Assembly (NCBI RefSeq): GCF_030527965.1
Contig: NZ_JAUMZU010000015.1
Coordinates: 1 to 64,000, forward strand
DNA from: Neisseria sp.
GTDB lineage: Bacteria > Pseudomonadota > Gammaproteobacteria > Burkholderiales > Neisseriaceae
DNA length: 64,000 nucleotides
Direction: 5' to 3'
The notes under the pieces were generated by a model. That model saw only the letters and a list, made by a program, of their open reading frames with translations. It made no database searches and was not told the origin of the DNA. Positions within the stretch are counted from its first letter, which is position 1, and each line of letters opens with the position of its first letter. The position numbers and the translations under genes are program-made. Positions 1-9,122 of the stretch are shown one piece after another.

Positions 1-111
1 CCTGTTCGGGCATTCGAATCCTATTCAGCTAAGGAATCTTTCATAACCAGTTCGGCTCCGGTTGCAATAATGGGAATAGTTGATCAGAGGCGAGAGATTT
101 ATTTTGGTTAA
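1..111 (+). other. possible 3' tail of an upstream gene cut by the window edge
   Basis: Frame 1 is open from base 1 to a TAA at 109-111 and reads as a 36-residue tail ending in DQRREIYFG. I do not recognise it, and it does not resemble the C-terminus of Era, which precedes recO in many proteobacteria. A shorter frame ending at TAA 44-46 is equally possible. A 7-bp stem (122-128 with 136-142) lies between here and recO, but no T-run follows it, so it is at best a weak terminator. Confidence 0.15.
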
Positions 112-192
112 TATCTATGTAGAGCAGGCTTGCTTCCTGCTTCAAAAGCCTTCATTATTACAACCTTTATTTGTTGTCTTTGATCGATAATA

Positions 193-939
193 ATGTCTGA
201 TAAATCGCTTCGTATCAACCATCAGCCTGTATTTTTATTGACTGCATTGCCGTGGAGAGAGAGTAGTTTACGGTTGGAGGTGTTTAGCCGTAATTATGGG
301 AGAGTGGTTTTGTTGGCACGTAGTGCGCGCAAGAGGCAAAGTGAGTTGCGCGGTGTGTTGGTGCCATTTTTGCCGATCAGCGCATCGTGGTATGGTAGTG
401 GAGAATTGAAGACGTTGCATCGTGCTGAATGGTTGGGTGGATGGGCTTTACCGCAGGGAAGGGCATTATTTAGCGGTTTGTATGTTAATGAGTTGATATT
501 GAGACTGACTGCTCGAGAAGACCCTCATCCAAAGCTTTACGATGCGCTGGCTGGGTTGATGCGTTCGATTTCTGATACACCGGATGATATTGCCGCGCTG
601 CGCCGTTTTGAGTGGATTTTGTTGAAAGAATTGGGTTTTGCTCCGGATTTGAGACAAGATGAGCAGGGTAGAATGATAGACTCTACACAAATTTATTGGT
701 TGGGTGCGGAGCAAGGGGCGGTTTTATTGGATGGGAACGATAGGCTGTCTGAAAGGAATAATTTGGGTGTGGTAATCAGTGGTAATGTTTTGATCCAATT
801 AGATAATGGTAAATTTGATAATGGAGAGGACTTGCAACAGGCCTTGAAATTGACTCGTATGCTCATTGATTTCCACTTGCCGAATGGCATTAAATCGAGA
901 CAGGTATTGCAGCAGATGCAGGCTTTTCAAATTACTTAA
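193..939 (+). CDS. recO: DNA repair protein RecO
   Basis: RecO is the recombination mediator of the RecFOR pathway: it binds ssDNA and SSB and helps load RecA at gaps. The 248-residue product has the usual family length, with an N-terminal OB-fold-like segment (about residues 10-85, including LTALPWRESSLRLEVFSR and VVLLARSARK) followed by the helical C-terminal domain. The ATG at 193 is the first in-frame start, although no good Shine-Dalgarno precedes it. It is followed by pdxJ and acpS on the same strand, the conserved recO-pdxJ-acpS order of proteobacteria. An uptake sequence copy sits just after the stop (946-957). Confidence 0.93.
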   Translation: MSDKSLRINHQPVFLLTALPWRESSLRLEVFSRNYGRVVLLARSARKRQSELRGVLVPFLPISASWYGSGELKTLHRAEWLGGWALPQGRALFSGLYVNELILRLTAREDPHPKLYDALAGLMRSISDTPDDIAALRRFEWILLKELGFAPDLRQDEQGRMIDSTQIYWLGAEQGAVLLDGNDRLSERNNLGVVISGNVLIQLDNGKFDNGEDLQQALKLTRMLIDFHLPNGIKSRQVLQQMQAFQIT

Positions 940-1002
940 ACCGAATGCCTGTCTGAAAGCTTAAATTCACTATATTCGGATATAAAAAGAAGGAAATATA
1001 AA

Positions 1003-1728
1003 ATGCTTTTAGGTGTTAATATCGATCATGTAGCCACTTTACGCAATGCGCGAGGAACGTCTTATCCTAGCCCCTTGGAAGCGGCATTAGTAGCGGAAAC
1101 TTATGGTGCAGACCTGATTACTTTACATTTGCGGGAAGATCGTCGGCACATTAAAGATGATGATGTATTTGCCATTAAGAGTGCGATTCGCACGCGTATG
1201 AATTTGGAAATGGCTTTAACGGAAGAAATGCTGGAAAACGCTTTGGCAGTGATGCCTTCGGATGTGTGTATTGTGCCGGAGAAACGGCAGGAAGTAACCA
1301 CGGAAGGTGGCTTAAATGTATTGGCACAACAAGAAAAGATTGCTTCTTTTATTCAAGTTTTAGCCAAAGCAGGTATTCGTGTTTCTCTCTTTATTGATGC
1401 CGAGAAAGCACAAATTCAAGCGGCGAAAGACGTAGGTGCTCCGGTTATCGAACTGCATACCGGCGCTTATGCTGATGCACGTGGTCATCAAGAGCAGGCA
1501 GTGGAATTGGCACGTATTGAAACAGGTGCCGGCTTTGCGGATGAGCTTGGTTTGATTGTCAATGCCGGTCATGGATTAACCATTCATAATGTTACGCCTA
1601 TCGCACGCATTATGGCTATTCGCGAATTGAATATCGGTCATTCTTTAATGGCGCAGGCTCTATTTTTAGGCCTGCCTGAAGCTATTCGTCAGATGAAAAA
1701 CGTAATGAATCAAGCACGTGCTTTTTGA
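1003..1728 (+). CDS. pdxJ: pyridoxine 5'-phosphate synthase
   Basis: PdxJ makes pyridoxine 5'-phosphate from 1-deoxyxylulose 5-phosphate and 3-amino-2-oxopropyl phosphate, the last ring-forming step of DXP-dependent vitamin B6 synthesis in the cytoplasm. The 241-residue TIM-barrel protein carries the family signatures [20 protein letters not shown] at the N-terminus, [13 protein letters not shown] mid-protein and [12 protein letters not shown] plus [12 protein letters not shown] at the C-terminus. A purine-rich GAAGGAAA stretch lies just upstream of the ATG at 1003. It lies between recO and acpS. Confidence 0.97.
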   Translation: MLLGVNIDHVATLRNARGTSYPSPLEAALVAETYGADLITLHLREDRRHIKDDDVFAIKSAIRTRMNLEMALTEEMLENALAVMPSDVCIVPEKRQEVTTEGGLNVLAQQEKIASFIQVLAKAGIRVSLFIDAEKAQIQAAKDVGAPVIELHTGAYADARGHQEQAVELARIETGAGFADELGLIVNAGHGLTIHNVTPIARIMAIRELNIGHSLMAQALFLGLPEAIRQMKNVMNQARAF

Positions 1729-1825
1729 TAGGAACCAGCGTGCAGGTTGATAGTCAAATGAACTGAATTAGCATGGTCGTTTTCAGACAGGCTTGTCTGG
1801 AAATCTTGAAGATTAAGGAAAAAGC

Positions 1826-2227
1826 ATGATTTACGGAGTCGGTACGGATATTGTTTCTTTGAGTCGTATTGCGCGGCTGCATAAGAAATACGGTTACGCT
1901 TTTGCCCAACGTTTGCTTAGTCAGATTGAATTGCTGGAATTTGCACAGGCGGGTAAGCCGGTTAATTTTTTAGCCAAACGTTTTGCTGCCAAGGAAGCAT
2001 TTGCTAAAGCAGTAGGTACCGGTATTCGCGGGGTGGTGTCGTTTTATCGTATAAGTGTCGGGCATACTGAATTGGGACAGCCTGAGTTTATCTGTGAACC
2101 ATCTTTGCAAGCATGGTTGGATGAGCGGGGTATTCGGCAAGTCCATTTGAGTATGAGTGATGAAAACGATATGGTGCAGGCGTTTGCCGTGGCTGAAAAA
2201 TATTTTTCAGACGGCAGAGGAAAGTGA
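1826..2227 (+). CDS. acpS: holo-[acyl-carrier-protein] synthase
   Basis: AcpS transfers 4'-phosphopantetheine from CoA to the serine of acyl carrier protein, activating it for fatty-acid synthesis. The 133-residue product has the two metal/CoA-binding signatures of the family: GTDIVSLSRI with Asp8 and KRFAAKEAFAKAVGTGIR with Glu57. AAGGA at 1815-1819 supports the ATG at 1826. A reverse-orientation uptake sequence (1782-1793) lies in the gap after pdxJ. The next gene begins 1 bp after the stop. The ACP at 46124 in this window is a possible additional substrate (inference). Confidence 0.95.
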   Translation: MIYGVGTDIVSLSRIARLHKKYGYAFAQRLLSQIELLEFAQAGKPVNFLAKRFAAKEAFAKAVGTGIRGVVSFYRISVGHTELGQPEFICEPSLQAWLDERGIRQVHLSMSDENDMVQAFAVAEKYFSDGRGK

Positions 2228-2228
2228 G

Positions 2229-3011
2229 ATGAAAATAAAATATTGTTTGGCCGCTATTGCTTTGACCTTATCGGCAGTTGGAGTGCATGCGCAAGCACCA
2301 CAGATTGCCGTGGAAAGAATTGAGACCGGATATTGTTACCGGCAAAAACAACAACAATGCAGCGCGGCGGAGATTAATCGGTTGGTTTTTGATAATTTGG
2401 CATTTACGCAATATGCCGATAATTTGATACTGAAAGATTTGGACGGATTGACAGCACCCAGTCAGTCTGCTTTGAAGCAGTGGTTGATTAGCAAAACGAA
2501 GGCTGAGGCGAAATCAGGCAAAGATTCACGCATGCAGTTTAAAAGCAGTGTGAAGCTTGAGGGTTACACACCGGCTTATATGGTTTTGAAAAAGGATTAC
2601 TACGAATATTTAGGCGGTGCCCACGGTAATGGCTATACAAGTTTTTATGTTTTAAACCGTAATGGCGCGCCGAAAAAGATAATGTTGGCGGATATTGTGT
2701 TACCCGATCAAATGCCACGTTTGCAAGCCGAACAAAAACAGGCTTGGTTGGAATATCCTCGGAAAGACAAAAAGATGAGTAACGTGGAGATAGGGCAAAT
2801 CTTGAGCAATTTTCCGTTTCAAGCTACTGGTAATTGGAATTTTCATCCCAACGGCTTGATTTTTTTCTTCCAGCCTTATGAAATCGCTCCTTATGCTTTA
2901 GGTCGCCCGAAACTAGTCATTCCTTTCGAACGATTGCAAGGTGTTGTCAAGCCGGAGATTCTGCAAGAGGCGGCGCGATATCAGTCTTTAAGTGCTGTTC
3001 CGAAAAATTAG
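2229..3011 (+). CDS. secreted DUF3298-type protein
   Basis: A 260-residue exported protein. An N-terminal signal peptide (MKIKYCLAAIALTLSAVGVHAQ) probably cleaves after HAQ. The mature part matches the DUF4163/DUF3298 architecture seen in RsiV-like and other periplasmic proteins: a central YYEYLGGAHGNGYTSFYVLN segment and a late FFFQPYEIAPYALGRPKLVIPF segment are typical of DUF3298. Upstream in-frame codons overlap acpS, but the ATG at 2229 is chosen because it starts the signal peptide, one base after the acpS stop. Molecular function is not known. Lysozyme binding, as in RsiV, is only an analogy. Confidence 0.7.
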   Translation: MKIKYCLAAIALTLSAVGVHAQAPQIAVERIETGYCYRQKQQQCSAAEINRLVFDNLAFTQYADNLILKDLDGLTAPSQSALKQWLISKTKAEAKSGKDSRMQFKSSVKLEGYTPAYMVLKKDYYEYLGGAHGNGYTSFYVLNRNGAPKKIMLADIVLPDQMPRLQAEQKQAWLEYPRKDKKMSNVEIGQILSNFPFQATGNWNFHPNGLIFFFQPYEIAPYALGRPKLVIPFERLQGVVKPEILQEAARYQSLSAVPKN

Positions 3012-3038
3012 CCTGTCAATCAATGCTTGTCTGAAAAT

Positions 3039-3848
3039 ATGGAAACTTCTGAAGATTCACTCCCTTTGTTGTATGTGGTTGCCGGTGTCGTTTTAAACGA
3101 AGCCGGCGATTACTTGTTAGCCTCTCGCCCTGAAGGCAAGCCTTATGCCGGATATTGGGAGTTTGCCGGAGGGAAGGTGGAACCGGGCGAAAGCGAGCTT
3201 GAGGCGTTGAGACGCGAATTTGAAGAGGAATTGGGTATTCACATTCATCATGCGACGCCGTGGTTGACCAAAATCCATGCTTACGAGCATGCACGGGTGC
3301 ACCTGCGTTTTTTCCGAGTTCGAGCGAAAGATTGGTCTGGACATTTACAGGCGCGGGAAGGACAACAATGGTCGTGGCAGAGAGCGGGTGATTTTACTGT
3401 GTCGCCCATGCTTCCGGCTAATGGGCCTTTGTTGGCTGCATTGGCCGTACCCACTGAATTACAAGGCAGTGTAGAACATGGCTTCACAGGCGAGAATAGG
3501 GTTGGCGAATACCGTGTCGTGCCGTTTGCTTTGTGGGAGCCTACGCACCACGCTTGTTTAATCAGTGAATCCGAATTGGGTCATTATGGTAGACGGCCAC
3601 AGGCGGAAAGTGTGTGGGTAATCATAGAAAATGCCGCACAGTTGGTACGTGTACCGGATGCTGACGTATTGGTTTGGAGCATATCAAGCGATTTGGGAGT
3701 GGAGCAGCTTTTTCAAGTTCTGCGCGAAGGCGTTGGTGTGCCGCTGGTGGTATTGGCTCAAACAGGCCTGTCTGAAAAATACCGCGATGCTTGGCTGGAG
3801 GCAGGAGCTCATGCGGTGGTAACGGATTCTGGAACAGGGTTGGTTTGA
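3039..3848 (+). CDS. Nudix hydrolase (MutT-like) with extra C-terminal domain
   Basis: Residues ~10-130 form a Nudix hydrolase. The Nudix box is GGKVEPGESELEALRREFEEE, here with the canonical GX5EX7REUXEE spacing, so it should hydrolyse a nucleoside diphosphate derivative such as 8-oxo-dGTP (family inference). The remaining ~135 residues end in VVLAQTGLSEKYRDAWLEAGAHAVVTD, which looks like a degenerate ThiE/TenI-type barrel end. Nudix-ThiE-like fusions occur in proteobacteria. A TTG at 3027 lies inside an imperfect uptake sequence, so ATG 3039 is preferred. A DUS copy at 3766-3776 lies inside the coding region. The stop overlaps the next start (TGATG). Confidence 0.8.
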   Translation: METSEDSLPLLYVVAGVVLNEAGDYLLASRPEGKPYAGYWEFAGGKVEPGESELEALRREFEEELGIHIHHATPWLTKIHAYEHARVHLRFFRVRAKDWSGHLQAREGQQWSWQRAGDFTVSPMLPANGPLLAALAVPTELQGSVEHGFTGENRVGEYRVVPFALWEPTHHACLISESELGHYGRRPQAESVWVIIENAAQLVRVPDADVLVWSISSDLGVEQLFQVLREGVGVPLVVLAQTGLSEKYRDAWLEAGAHAVVTDSGTGLV

Positions 3849-4285
3849 TGGCGAATAAAAAACACAAAAAGTTATTGTTGGCAGGCGTCTTGTTATTAAT
3901 TTTTGCGGCAGTGAAGCTGGCAGCTTTGTATTTTTGGAATCGTGAACAGAATCCTGTACATCAGGTTGCATCTGCTTGTAATGTAGAGAACGGCTGCGTT
4001 TTGCCTGACGGTAGTAAAGTTATTTTCAATGGGCCGCTTGCTACTCGTATACCTTTTGATATTCAATTGGAAAATGTACCGAAGAATACCGAAGCCGTTT
4101 ACATTAGTTTTAGTATGCGTGACATGGATATGGGCTTTAATCGTTACGATTTGAAGCGACAAGCCGACGGTTCATGGCGTGCGAATCAGGTGCGATTACC
4201 CGTGTGTAGCGCCGGTAGGCGCGATTATCTAGCCGACATCCATATCGGTAACCAGACTTTTCAGACAGGCTTTACTGCTAAATGA
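3848..4285 (+). CDS. small membrane-anchored protein of unknown function
   Basis: The 145-residue product has a basic N-terminus (MANKKHKK), one membrane span at about residues 9-28, and a soluble domain outside the membrane with two cysteines close together (CNVENGC) and a later one in LPVCSAG. The segment SFSMRDMDMGFNRYDL is methionine-rich and mildly recalls FixH/YtkA-like copper-associated folds, but I would not assign that. The ATG at 3848 overlaps the Nudix gene stop, indicating translational coupling. The last codons (FQTGF) are written by a reverse uptake sequence at 4260-4270. A second copy follows at 4320-4330. Confidence 0.65.
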   Translation: MANKKHKKLLLAGVLLLIFAAVKLAALYFWNREQNPVHQVASACNVENGCVLPDGSKVIFNGPLATRIPFDIQLENVPKNTEAVYISFSMRDMDMGFNRYDLKRQADGSWRANQVRLPVCSAGRRDYLADIHIGNQTFQTGFTAK

Positions 4286-4387
4286 ACAGGTTTAAGCGGG
4301 TGAACTGGCCAAGCGCGTTTTCAGACAGGCATTTATTCTATACAATAACTCTATTCTCCGTTGCCTTATAAAAGAAAGGATGCCGTT

Positions 4388-4666
4388 ATGTTGGGCCAAA
4401 AATTGTTTGAGGAAGTAAGCGCGAAAGTAAGTGAAACTATCGCCAACAGCCCCGCAAAAGATGTTGAGAAAAATGTGAAATCCATGTTGGGTAGCGCATT
4501 TAACCGTATGGATCTGATTACTCGAGAAGAGTTTGATATTCAGCAGCAGGTTTTAATTAAAACCCGTACCAAACTGGCAGAATTGGAAGAGCGTTTGTCC
4601 AAGCTGGAAGCGGCCTCGGGTGCGTCTTCCTCTGTAGAAGCACACGGCGAAAAGCCTGAGGAATAA
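4388..4666 (+). CDS. ubiK: ubiquinone biosynthesis accessory factor UbiK
   Basis: UbiK (YqiC/BMFP family) is a small coiled-coil accessory protein that forms a complex with UbiJ and supports aerobic ubiquinone synthesis. The 92-residue product has the family layout: a short amphipathic N-terminal region, then a C-terminal coiled coil (RMDLITREEFDIQQQVLIKT and LAELEERLSKLEAA, roughly residues 43-78). AGAAAGGA at 4373-4380 sits 7 bases before ATG 4388, so this start is favoured over the in-frame TTG at 4361. comM follows 7 bp downstream on the same strand. Confidence 0.88.
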   Translation: MLGQKLFEEVSAKVSETIANSPAKDVEKNVKSMLGSAFNRMDLITREEFDIQQQVLIKTRTKLAELEERLSKLEAASGASSSVEAHGEKPEE

Positions 4667-4673
4667 GCAGAAA

Positions 4674-6170
4674 ATGTCTTTAGCGGTTATCTATAGCCGC
4701 GCCTTGAGCGGTATGGACGCACCTTTAGTGGAGGTGGAGGCGCATCTTTCCAACGGCTTGCCTCAATTCAATATTGTAGGCTTGCCGGATACAGAGGTGA
4801 AAGAAAGCCGCGATCGAGTGCGTGCGGCCATTTTGCAAAGCGGATTTGATTTTCCCGCCGCTAAAATTACTGTCAATTTGGCGCCCGCCGATTTGCCTAA
4901 AGAATCTGGTCGCTTCGATTTGCCGATTGCATTGGGCGTGTTGGCTGCGTCAGGTCAGATTATGCAAGACAAATTGGCAGAATATGAATTTGCCGGTGAG
5001 TTGGCTTTGTCCGGAGCGCTTCGGCCTGTGCGAGGCGCATTGGCTATGGCGTGGCAAGGCGCGAAGTCCGGTCGTTCGTTTGTATTACCCAGGCAAAATG
5101 CGGAGCAGGCGGCTGTGGTAAGTAGCATTGCCGTTTTTGGTGCTGAAAACCTAGGTCAGGTTGCAGCTCATCTGAATGGTATCGAGCCTTTATCTCAGGC
5201 CATAGCCCTGCAAACAACATGCCTGTCTGAAAGTTCGAACTTGCCGGATATGCAAGATGTAAAAGGGCAGCATACGGCCAGATTGGCATTGGAAATTGCC
5301 GCCGCCGGTGGCCACAGTCTATTGATGGTCGGCCCGCCCGGAACCGGAAAATCAATGTTGGCGCAACGGTTGCCTGGTATTCTGCCGCCGCTAACCGATG
5401 ACGAACTGATTTCCGTATGGGCTTTAAAATCTTTATTGCCGCAATATATGCAAAATCTCAGTTCGGCCAGACCATACCGTTCGCCTCATCATAGTGCTAG
5501 CGCCGTTGCCTTGGTTGGTGGTGGTTCTGACCCGCGCCCAGGAGAGATTTCTTTAGCTCATCAGGGTGTTTTGTTTTTAGATGAATTACCTGAATTTGAC
5601 CGAAAAGTCTTGGAAGTTTTGCGCGAACCGTTGGAAAGTGGTGAAATCCATATTTCACGCGCTGCGCGTCAAGTCACTTATCCGGCCAATTTTCAGTTAG
5701 TTGCTGCAATGAATCCTTGCCCTTGCGGTTATCTCGGTCATCCCGTCAAACCATGCCGCTGTACACCTGACAGCATACGGCGTTATCGCGATAAAATTTC
5801 CGGTCCTCTGCTAGACCGAATTGATCTGACCATAGAAGTTCCTAGTTTATCTGCAAGCGAATTGACACAAGCACAAACAGGGGAAAGTAGCTCAGTAATA
5901 CTGCAAAGGGTAATAACAGCCCGAGGCAGGCAGTTGGCAAGGCAAGGTAAGATTAATGCACAATTAAGCGTAACGGAATTAGAGGAAATCGCCGTAATTA
6001 GTGACGAAGCAAAAGAAGCATTGATCGGATTATTGGAAAAACTTTCCCTTTCGGCTCGGAGTTTTCACAGGATTATGCGGATAGCGCGGACGTTAGCTGA
6101 TTTAAACGCCGACGAAGAGGTTGGCCGCCAGCATATGTTGCGGGCAGTAGGCTTTCGAAGGGCTTTATAA
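4674..6170 (+). CDS. comM: ComM/YifB family Mg-chelatase-like AAA+ ATPase
   Basis: ComM is a hexameric helicase that promotes branch migration and so helps natural transformation with long or heterologous DNA. The 498-residue protein starts with the Lon-like domain (MSLAVIYSRALSGMDAPLVE), has a Walker A at about residues 220-228 (GPPGTGKSM) and Walker B near 298 (VLFLDELPEF), then a Cys cluster in PCPCGYLGHPVKPCRC, and ends in the Mg-chelatase C-terminal domain. This is the full family length. The role fits a genome full of uptake sequences, and the gene carries one itself (5220-5231). Confidence 0.93.
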   Translation: MSLAVIYSRALSGMDAPLVEVEAHLSNGLPQFNIVGLPDTEVKESRDRVRAAILQSGFDFPAAKITVNLAPADLPKESGRFDLPIALGVLAASGQIMQDKLAEYEFAGELALSGALRPVRGALAMAWQGAKSGRSFVLPRQNAEQAAVVSSIAVFGAENLGQVAAHLNGIEPLSQAIALQTTCLSESSNLPDMQDVKGQHTARLALEIAAAGGHSLLMVGPPGTGKSMLAQRLPGILPPLTDDELISVWALKSLLPQYMQNLSSARPYRSPHHSASAVALVGGGSDPRPGEISLAHQGVLFLDELPEFDRKVLEVLREPLESGEIHISRAARQVTYPANFQLVAAMNPCPCGYLGHPVKPCRCTPDSIRRYRDKISGPLLDRIDLTIEVPSLSASELTQAQTGESSSVILQRVITARGRQLARQGKINAQLSVTELEEIAVISDEAKEALIGLLEKLSLSARSFHRIMRIARTLADLNADEEVGRQHMLRAVGFRRAL

Positions 6171-6356
6171 TCGGTCTGTAAGTTAAATAATCTGATTGAT
6201 TATTTAACTTGGAAGTTATTTGTAATGGAAAGTAAAACGGGTTAGGCAGTCGCCTTGATATTTTGCTAGAATAAGCGGCTAATTTTATTGCAGGCTAATC
6301 TGATTTTCCGTTTGCCTGCAGCTTTAGGAAAACCAGAAAATCTAAAAGGTATCGTA

Positions 6357-7310
6357 ATGAACGCGAAAAAACAACATGGAAAAGGTCTTTCCGGCTTTTT
6401 TATCGGTTTGCTCTTGGCTACCGCCGTTATTGCCGGTGTACTGTTCTTTCTGAACAAAAACGGACAATCTTCCATGAAAGAGTTGCCTAAACCAGAAGAA
6501 AAAGCGCCGAAACCTGAGATTCTGGTGCCTCCGGGTGCATCGTCTCATTCTTCAGAACCGACATCTGAACCGAAATCGGAAACTGTAACGTCTCCAGCTT
6601 CTAACGAGAAACATAGTGAAGATACAGATCAGCAGCCGAATAAGGCGTCTGGTGGAGATAATACGGCTTTCGAAGAGCAACAAGTAATAGACGGGCAATC
6701 TTCACAAGAAACGACAATGCTTCCCGTCCCTCCGAAAGTCCCAACGGAAGAAAGCAGAGCTGTCAAAGAAGCCAGAAGACAGGCTCTGATAAAAAAACAA
6801 GCGGAGATAAAAAAAGCTGAAGCCGAGCGCATCAGAAAACAGGCTGAAAGCAAAACCAAACAAGAGGCAAAAATCAATCCGACGCCGGAGCAGATTCTGG
6901 ATAGTGGTAGCGTGGAAAAAGCGCGTCAGGAAGCACGCAAGCGTGCGGCAGATGATGCAGAGCATAAACGCGCAGAAGATGTTTTGAACGGTAGAAGTGG
7001 GTTTGGTGAAAAACAGGGCAGTAAGCCAGTTTCCAGCAACCGACAATCGCCCGTAACTGAGAATACTTCCTCTAATAAAGGTGGCAAAGTGATTGTACAA
7101 ATTGGTTCTTATAATAACCAACAGGCTGCCGACGTACAACGTAGTAAATTGGCTATGGCAGGGGTATCAGCTAATGTGGTTCAGGCGGAAGTAAATGGCA
7201 GCACTATCTATCGTGTTCAGACTAGTGTATTGAGTGCGTCTGAAGCTACTGTGACCCAGAAAAAATTGCAACAACGCGGCATTGCTAGCTTTGCCCGTTC
7301 TGTTAAATAA
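6357..7310 (+). CDS. SPOR-domain membrane protein (FtsN-like layout)
   Basis: A 317-residue bitopic protein: cytoplasmic basic tail, one membrane span at about residues 11-32, a long low-complexity Pro/Glu/Ser/Lys-rich periplasmic linker with a helical KAEAERIRKQAESKTKQEA stretch, and a C-terminal SPOR domain from about residue 241 (VIVQIGSYNNQQAADVQRSK to the end). SPOR domains bind denuded glycan strands at the division septum, so a cell-division or envelope role is likely. The FtsN-like order is suggestive but I cannot confirm orthology. The ATG at 6357 begins the membrane-anchor topology. dsbA follows 16 bp downstream. Confidence 0.85.
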   Translation: MNAKKQHGKGLSGFFIGLLLATAVIAGVLFFLNKNGQSSMKELPKPEEKAPKPEILVPPGASSHSSEPTSEPKSETVTSPASNEKHSEDTDQQPNKASGGDNTAFEEQQVIDGQSSQETTMLPVPPKVPTEESRAVKEARRQALIKKQAEIKKAEAERIRKQAESKTKQEAKINPTPEQILDSGSVEKARQEARKRAADDAEHKRAEDVLNGRSGFGEKQGSKPVSSNRQSPVTENTSSNKGGKVIVQIGSYNNQQAADVQRSKLAMAGVSANVVQAEVNGSTIYRVQTSVLSASEATVTQKKLQQRGIASFARSVK

Positions 7311-7326
7311 CAAGGAAATTTTCAAT

Positions 7327-8031
7327 ATGAAAGCAAAGAAAATCGTATTATTGGCCGGCTTGATGCTCTCTATCGCGGCAAATGCGTCAGCCGCGTTGGT
7401 TGAGGGTAAAAATTATACTGTGCTGGCTAAACCCATTCCACAAGAGCAACCTGGAAAAATTGAAGTATTAGAATTTTTTGGGTACTTCTGCGTACATTGC
7501 TACCACCTTGATCCGATTCTATTGAAGCATGCTAAGGCATGGCCGGGTGATACTTATCTGCGCAGCGAACATGTGATTTGGCAGCCTGAAATGGAGGGAC
7601 TTGCTCGTGTTGCGGCAGCGGTAAATCAATCCGGTTTAAAATATCAAGCGAATCCTCCCGTTTTTAAAGCCGTCTATGAGCAGAAAATCAATTTAGGAGA
7701 TCCTTTGACATTCAAGAAATGGGCTTCAGAGCAAACTTCCTTTGATGCTAAAAAATTGATTGCCGCATATGATTCTCCAGCCAGCGAAGCAGCGACCAAA
7801 CGAATGGCTAAAATGACGATGGATTATCAAATTGATGGAACGCCCACTGTGATCGTCGGCGGAAAATATCAGGTTAAGTTTGAAGGTGGCGATTGGAATG
7901 CCGGTGTACAAACAATTGAGGAATTGGTTAATAAGGTGCGTGAAGAACGTGGTATGAAAACACCAGCTCCGAAAAATGCAAACAAGCTGAAAAGTAAGGG
8001 TGCTTCCTTCGCGAAGTTAGCCAATCAGTAA
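7327..8031 (+). CDS. dsbA: periplasmic thiol:disulfide oxidoreductase DsbA
   Basis: DsbA introduces disulfide bonds into exported proteins and is reoxidised by DsbB. The 234-residue product has a signal peptide (MKAKKIVLLAGLMLSIAANA, cleavage probably after ASA at residue 22), a thioredoxin fold with the redox motif C55-V-H-C58 in FFGYFCVHCYHLDP, and the cis-proline loop in DGTPTVIVGG. Neisseria carry several DsbA paralogues, and which one this is cannot be settled from motifs alone. AAGGAAA upstream of ATG 7327 is the ribosome binding site. It lies directly behind the SPOR gene and may share its transcript. A hairpin follows at 8053-8080. Confidence 0.93.
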   Translation: MKAKKIVLLAGLMLSIAANASAALVEGKNYTVLAKPIPQEQPGKIEVLEFFGYFCVHCYHLDPILLKHAKAWPGDTYLRSEHVIWQPEMEGLARVAAAVNQSGLKYQANPPVFKAVYEQKINLGDPLTFKKWASEQTSFDAKKLIAAYDSPASEAATKRMAKMTMDYQIDGTPTVIVGGKYQVKFEGGDWNAGVQTIEELVNKVREERGMKTPAPKNANKLKSKGASFAKLANQ

Positions 8032-8052
8032 GTTGATAAGTGTTAATCCTTT

Positions 8053-8082
8053 CAGGCAGTCTTTAAGGCTGCCTGTCTTTTA
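8053..8082 (+). terminator. intrinsic terminator after dsbA
   Basis: CAGGCAG (8053-8059) pairs with CTGCCTG (8069-8075) around a 9-base loop, followed by TCTTTTAT. It resembles a decayed pair of uptake sequences. Confidence 0.7.
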
Positions 8083-8209
8083 TAAGATGGTAAAAGTTAT
8101 ATTTATGATATAAGTCTTTTTTCCACTTTTTGTGTGAAGTGGCCAATATAGTTTTATCAAACATAAATTGCTAATCAATGAGGATAGAGGCTTTTAGCCG
8201 ACAAAAAAT

Positions 8210-9037
8210 ATGGATATTGTGTTGCTGTTTAAAGCTCTAATTTTGGGCATTATTGAAGGTTTGACTGAATTTCTTCCGGTTTCCAGTACCGGGCATTTGA
8301 TTGTTTTCGGCAACCTAATGGATTTTCAAAGTAATGGTAAAGTATTCGAAATAGCTATTCAGCTAGGCGCTGTATTGGCTGTTATCTTTGAGTATCGGGC
8401 TCGATTTACTCATGTAATTACCAATGTAGGAAAGGATAAAGCAGTAAATCGTTTTGTGCTGAATCTGATTATTGCTTTTATTCCGGCTGCTTTGGTTGGC
8501 TTTTTATTTAGCAAACAGATTAAAGAAGTTTTGTTTAATCCGATTAGTGTGGCGACTATGCTGGTTTTAGGCGGTTTCTTTATTTTATGGGTGGAGCGAC
8601 GGGAATTATCTCATAAGCCAAAAGTTTTCAATGTAGACGATATGACATCGAAGGATGCATTGGTCGTTGGTTTGGCGCAAATCTGTGCGCTTGTTCCTGG
8701 AACCTCACGCTCAGGGAGTACAATTATGGGCGGTATGTTATGGGGCTTGGATCGTAAAGTGGCAACAGAGTTTTCATTTTTTCTTGCCGTTCCTGTTATG
8801 ATTGCTGCAACAACTTATGATATTTTGAAAAATTATAAATTTTTTAATCTGCAAGATGTCGGTCTCATTGCTGTTGGTTTTGTTGCAGCTTTCGTGGCAG
8901 GTTTGTTGGCAGTAAAAGCATTGTTGAAATTTGTCAGTGCAAAAAATTATGTTCCGTTTGCTTATTACAGAATTATTTTTGGCGCTTTGATTTTGTTGAC
9001 TTGGAAAATGGGTTGGGTACATTGGACCTTGGATTGA
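8210..9037 (+). CDS. uppP: undecaprenyl-diphosphate phosphatase UppP
   Basis: UppP (BacA) dephosphorylates undecaprenyl pyrophosphate to recycle the lipid carrier for peptidoglycan and surface glycans. Overexpression of the family gives bacitracin resistance. The 275-residue integral membrane protein has both catalytic signatures: [15 protein letters not shown] near the N-terminus and [15 protein letters not shown] at mid-protein. Several hydrophobic spans follow, as expected for the family. It is preceded by a 178-bp gap with the dsbA terminator and followed by a DUS-pair terminator convergent with the cheX-like gene. Confidence 0.96.
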   Translation: MDIVLLFKALILGIIEGLTEFLPVSSTGHLIVFGNLMDFQSNGKVFEIAIQLGAVLAVIFEYRARFTHVITNVGKDKAVNRFVLNLIIAFIPAALVGFLFSKQIKEVLFNPISVATMLVLGGFFILWVERRELSHKPKVFNVDDMTSKDALVVGLAQICALVPGTSRSGSTIMGGMLWGLDRKVATEFSFFLAVPVMIAATTYDILKNYKFFNLQDVGLIAVGFVAAFVAGLLAVKALLKFVSAKNYVPFAYYRIIFGALILLTWKMGWVHWTLD

Positions 9038-9063
9038 TTTAAGTTGCTATAAATAGAATTAAG

Positions 9064-9102
9064 AAAAATGCCTGTCTGAAAAATTTTCAGATAGGCATTT
9101 TA
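9064..9102. terminator. bidirectional terminator from an inverted uptake-sequence pair
   Basis: A near-perfect 18-bp stem, AAAATGCCTGTCTGAAAA (9065-9082) against 9084-9101 with one G-T wobble, flanked by A and T runs. It lies between convergent uppP and the cheX-like gene. Confidence 0.85.
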
Positions 9103-9122
9103 TCTATATCATGAGCGAGATA

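Noticed and set aside
1..30. A T-loop-like TTCGAATCC at the left edge suggesting a tRNA end or attachment site
   Set aside because: Flanking bases cannot form the 5-bp T-stem and no acceptor arm or CCA follows.
3027..3038. TTG at 3027 as start of the Nudix gene
   Set aside because: It falls inside an imperfect uptake sequence and only adds SENM; the ATG four codons later is the better start.
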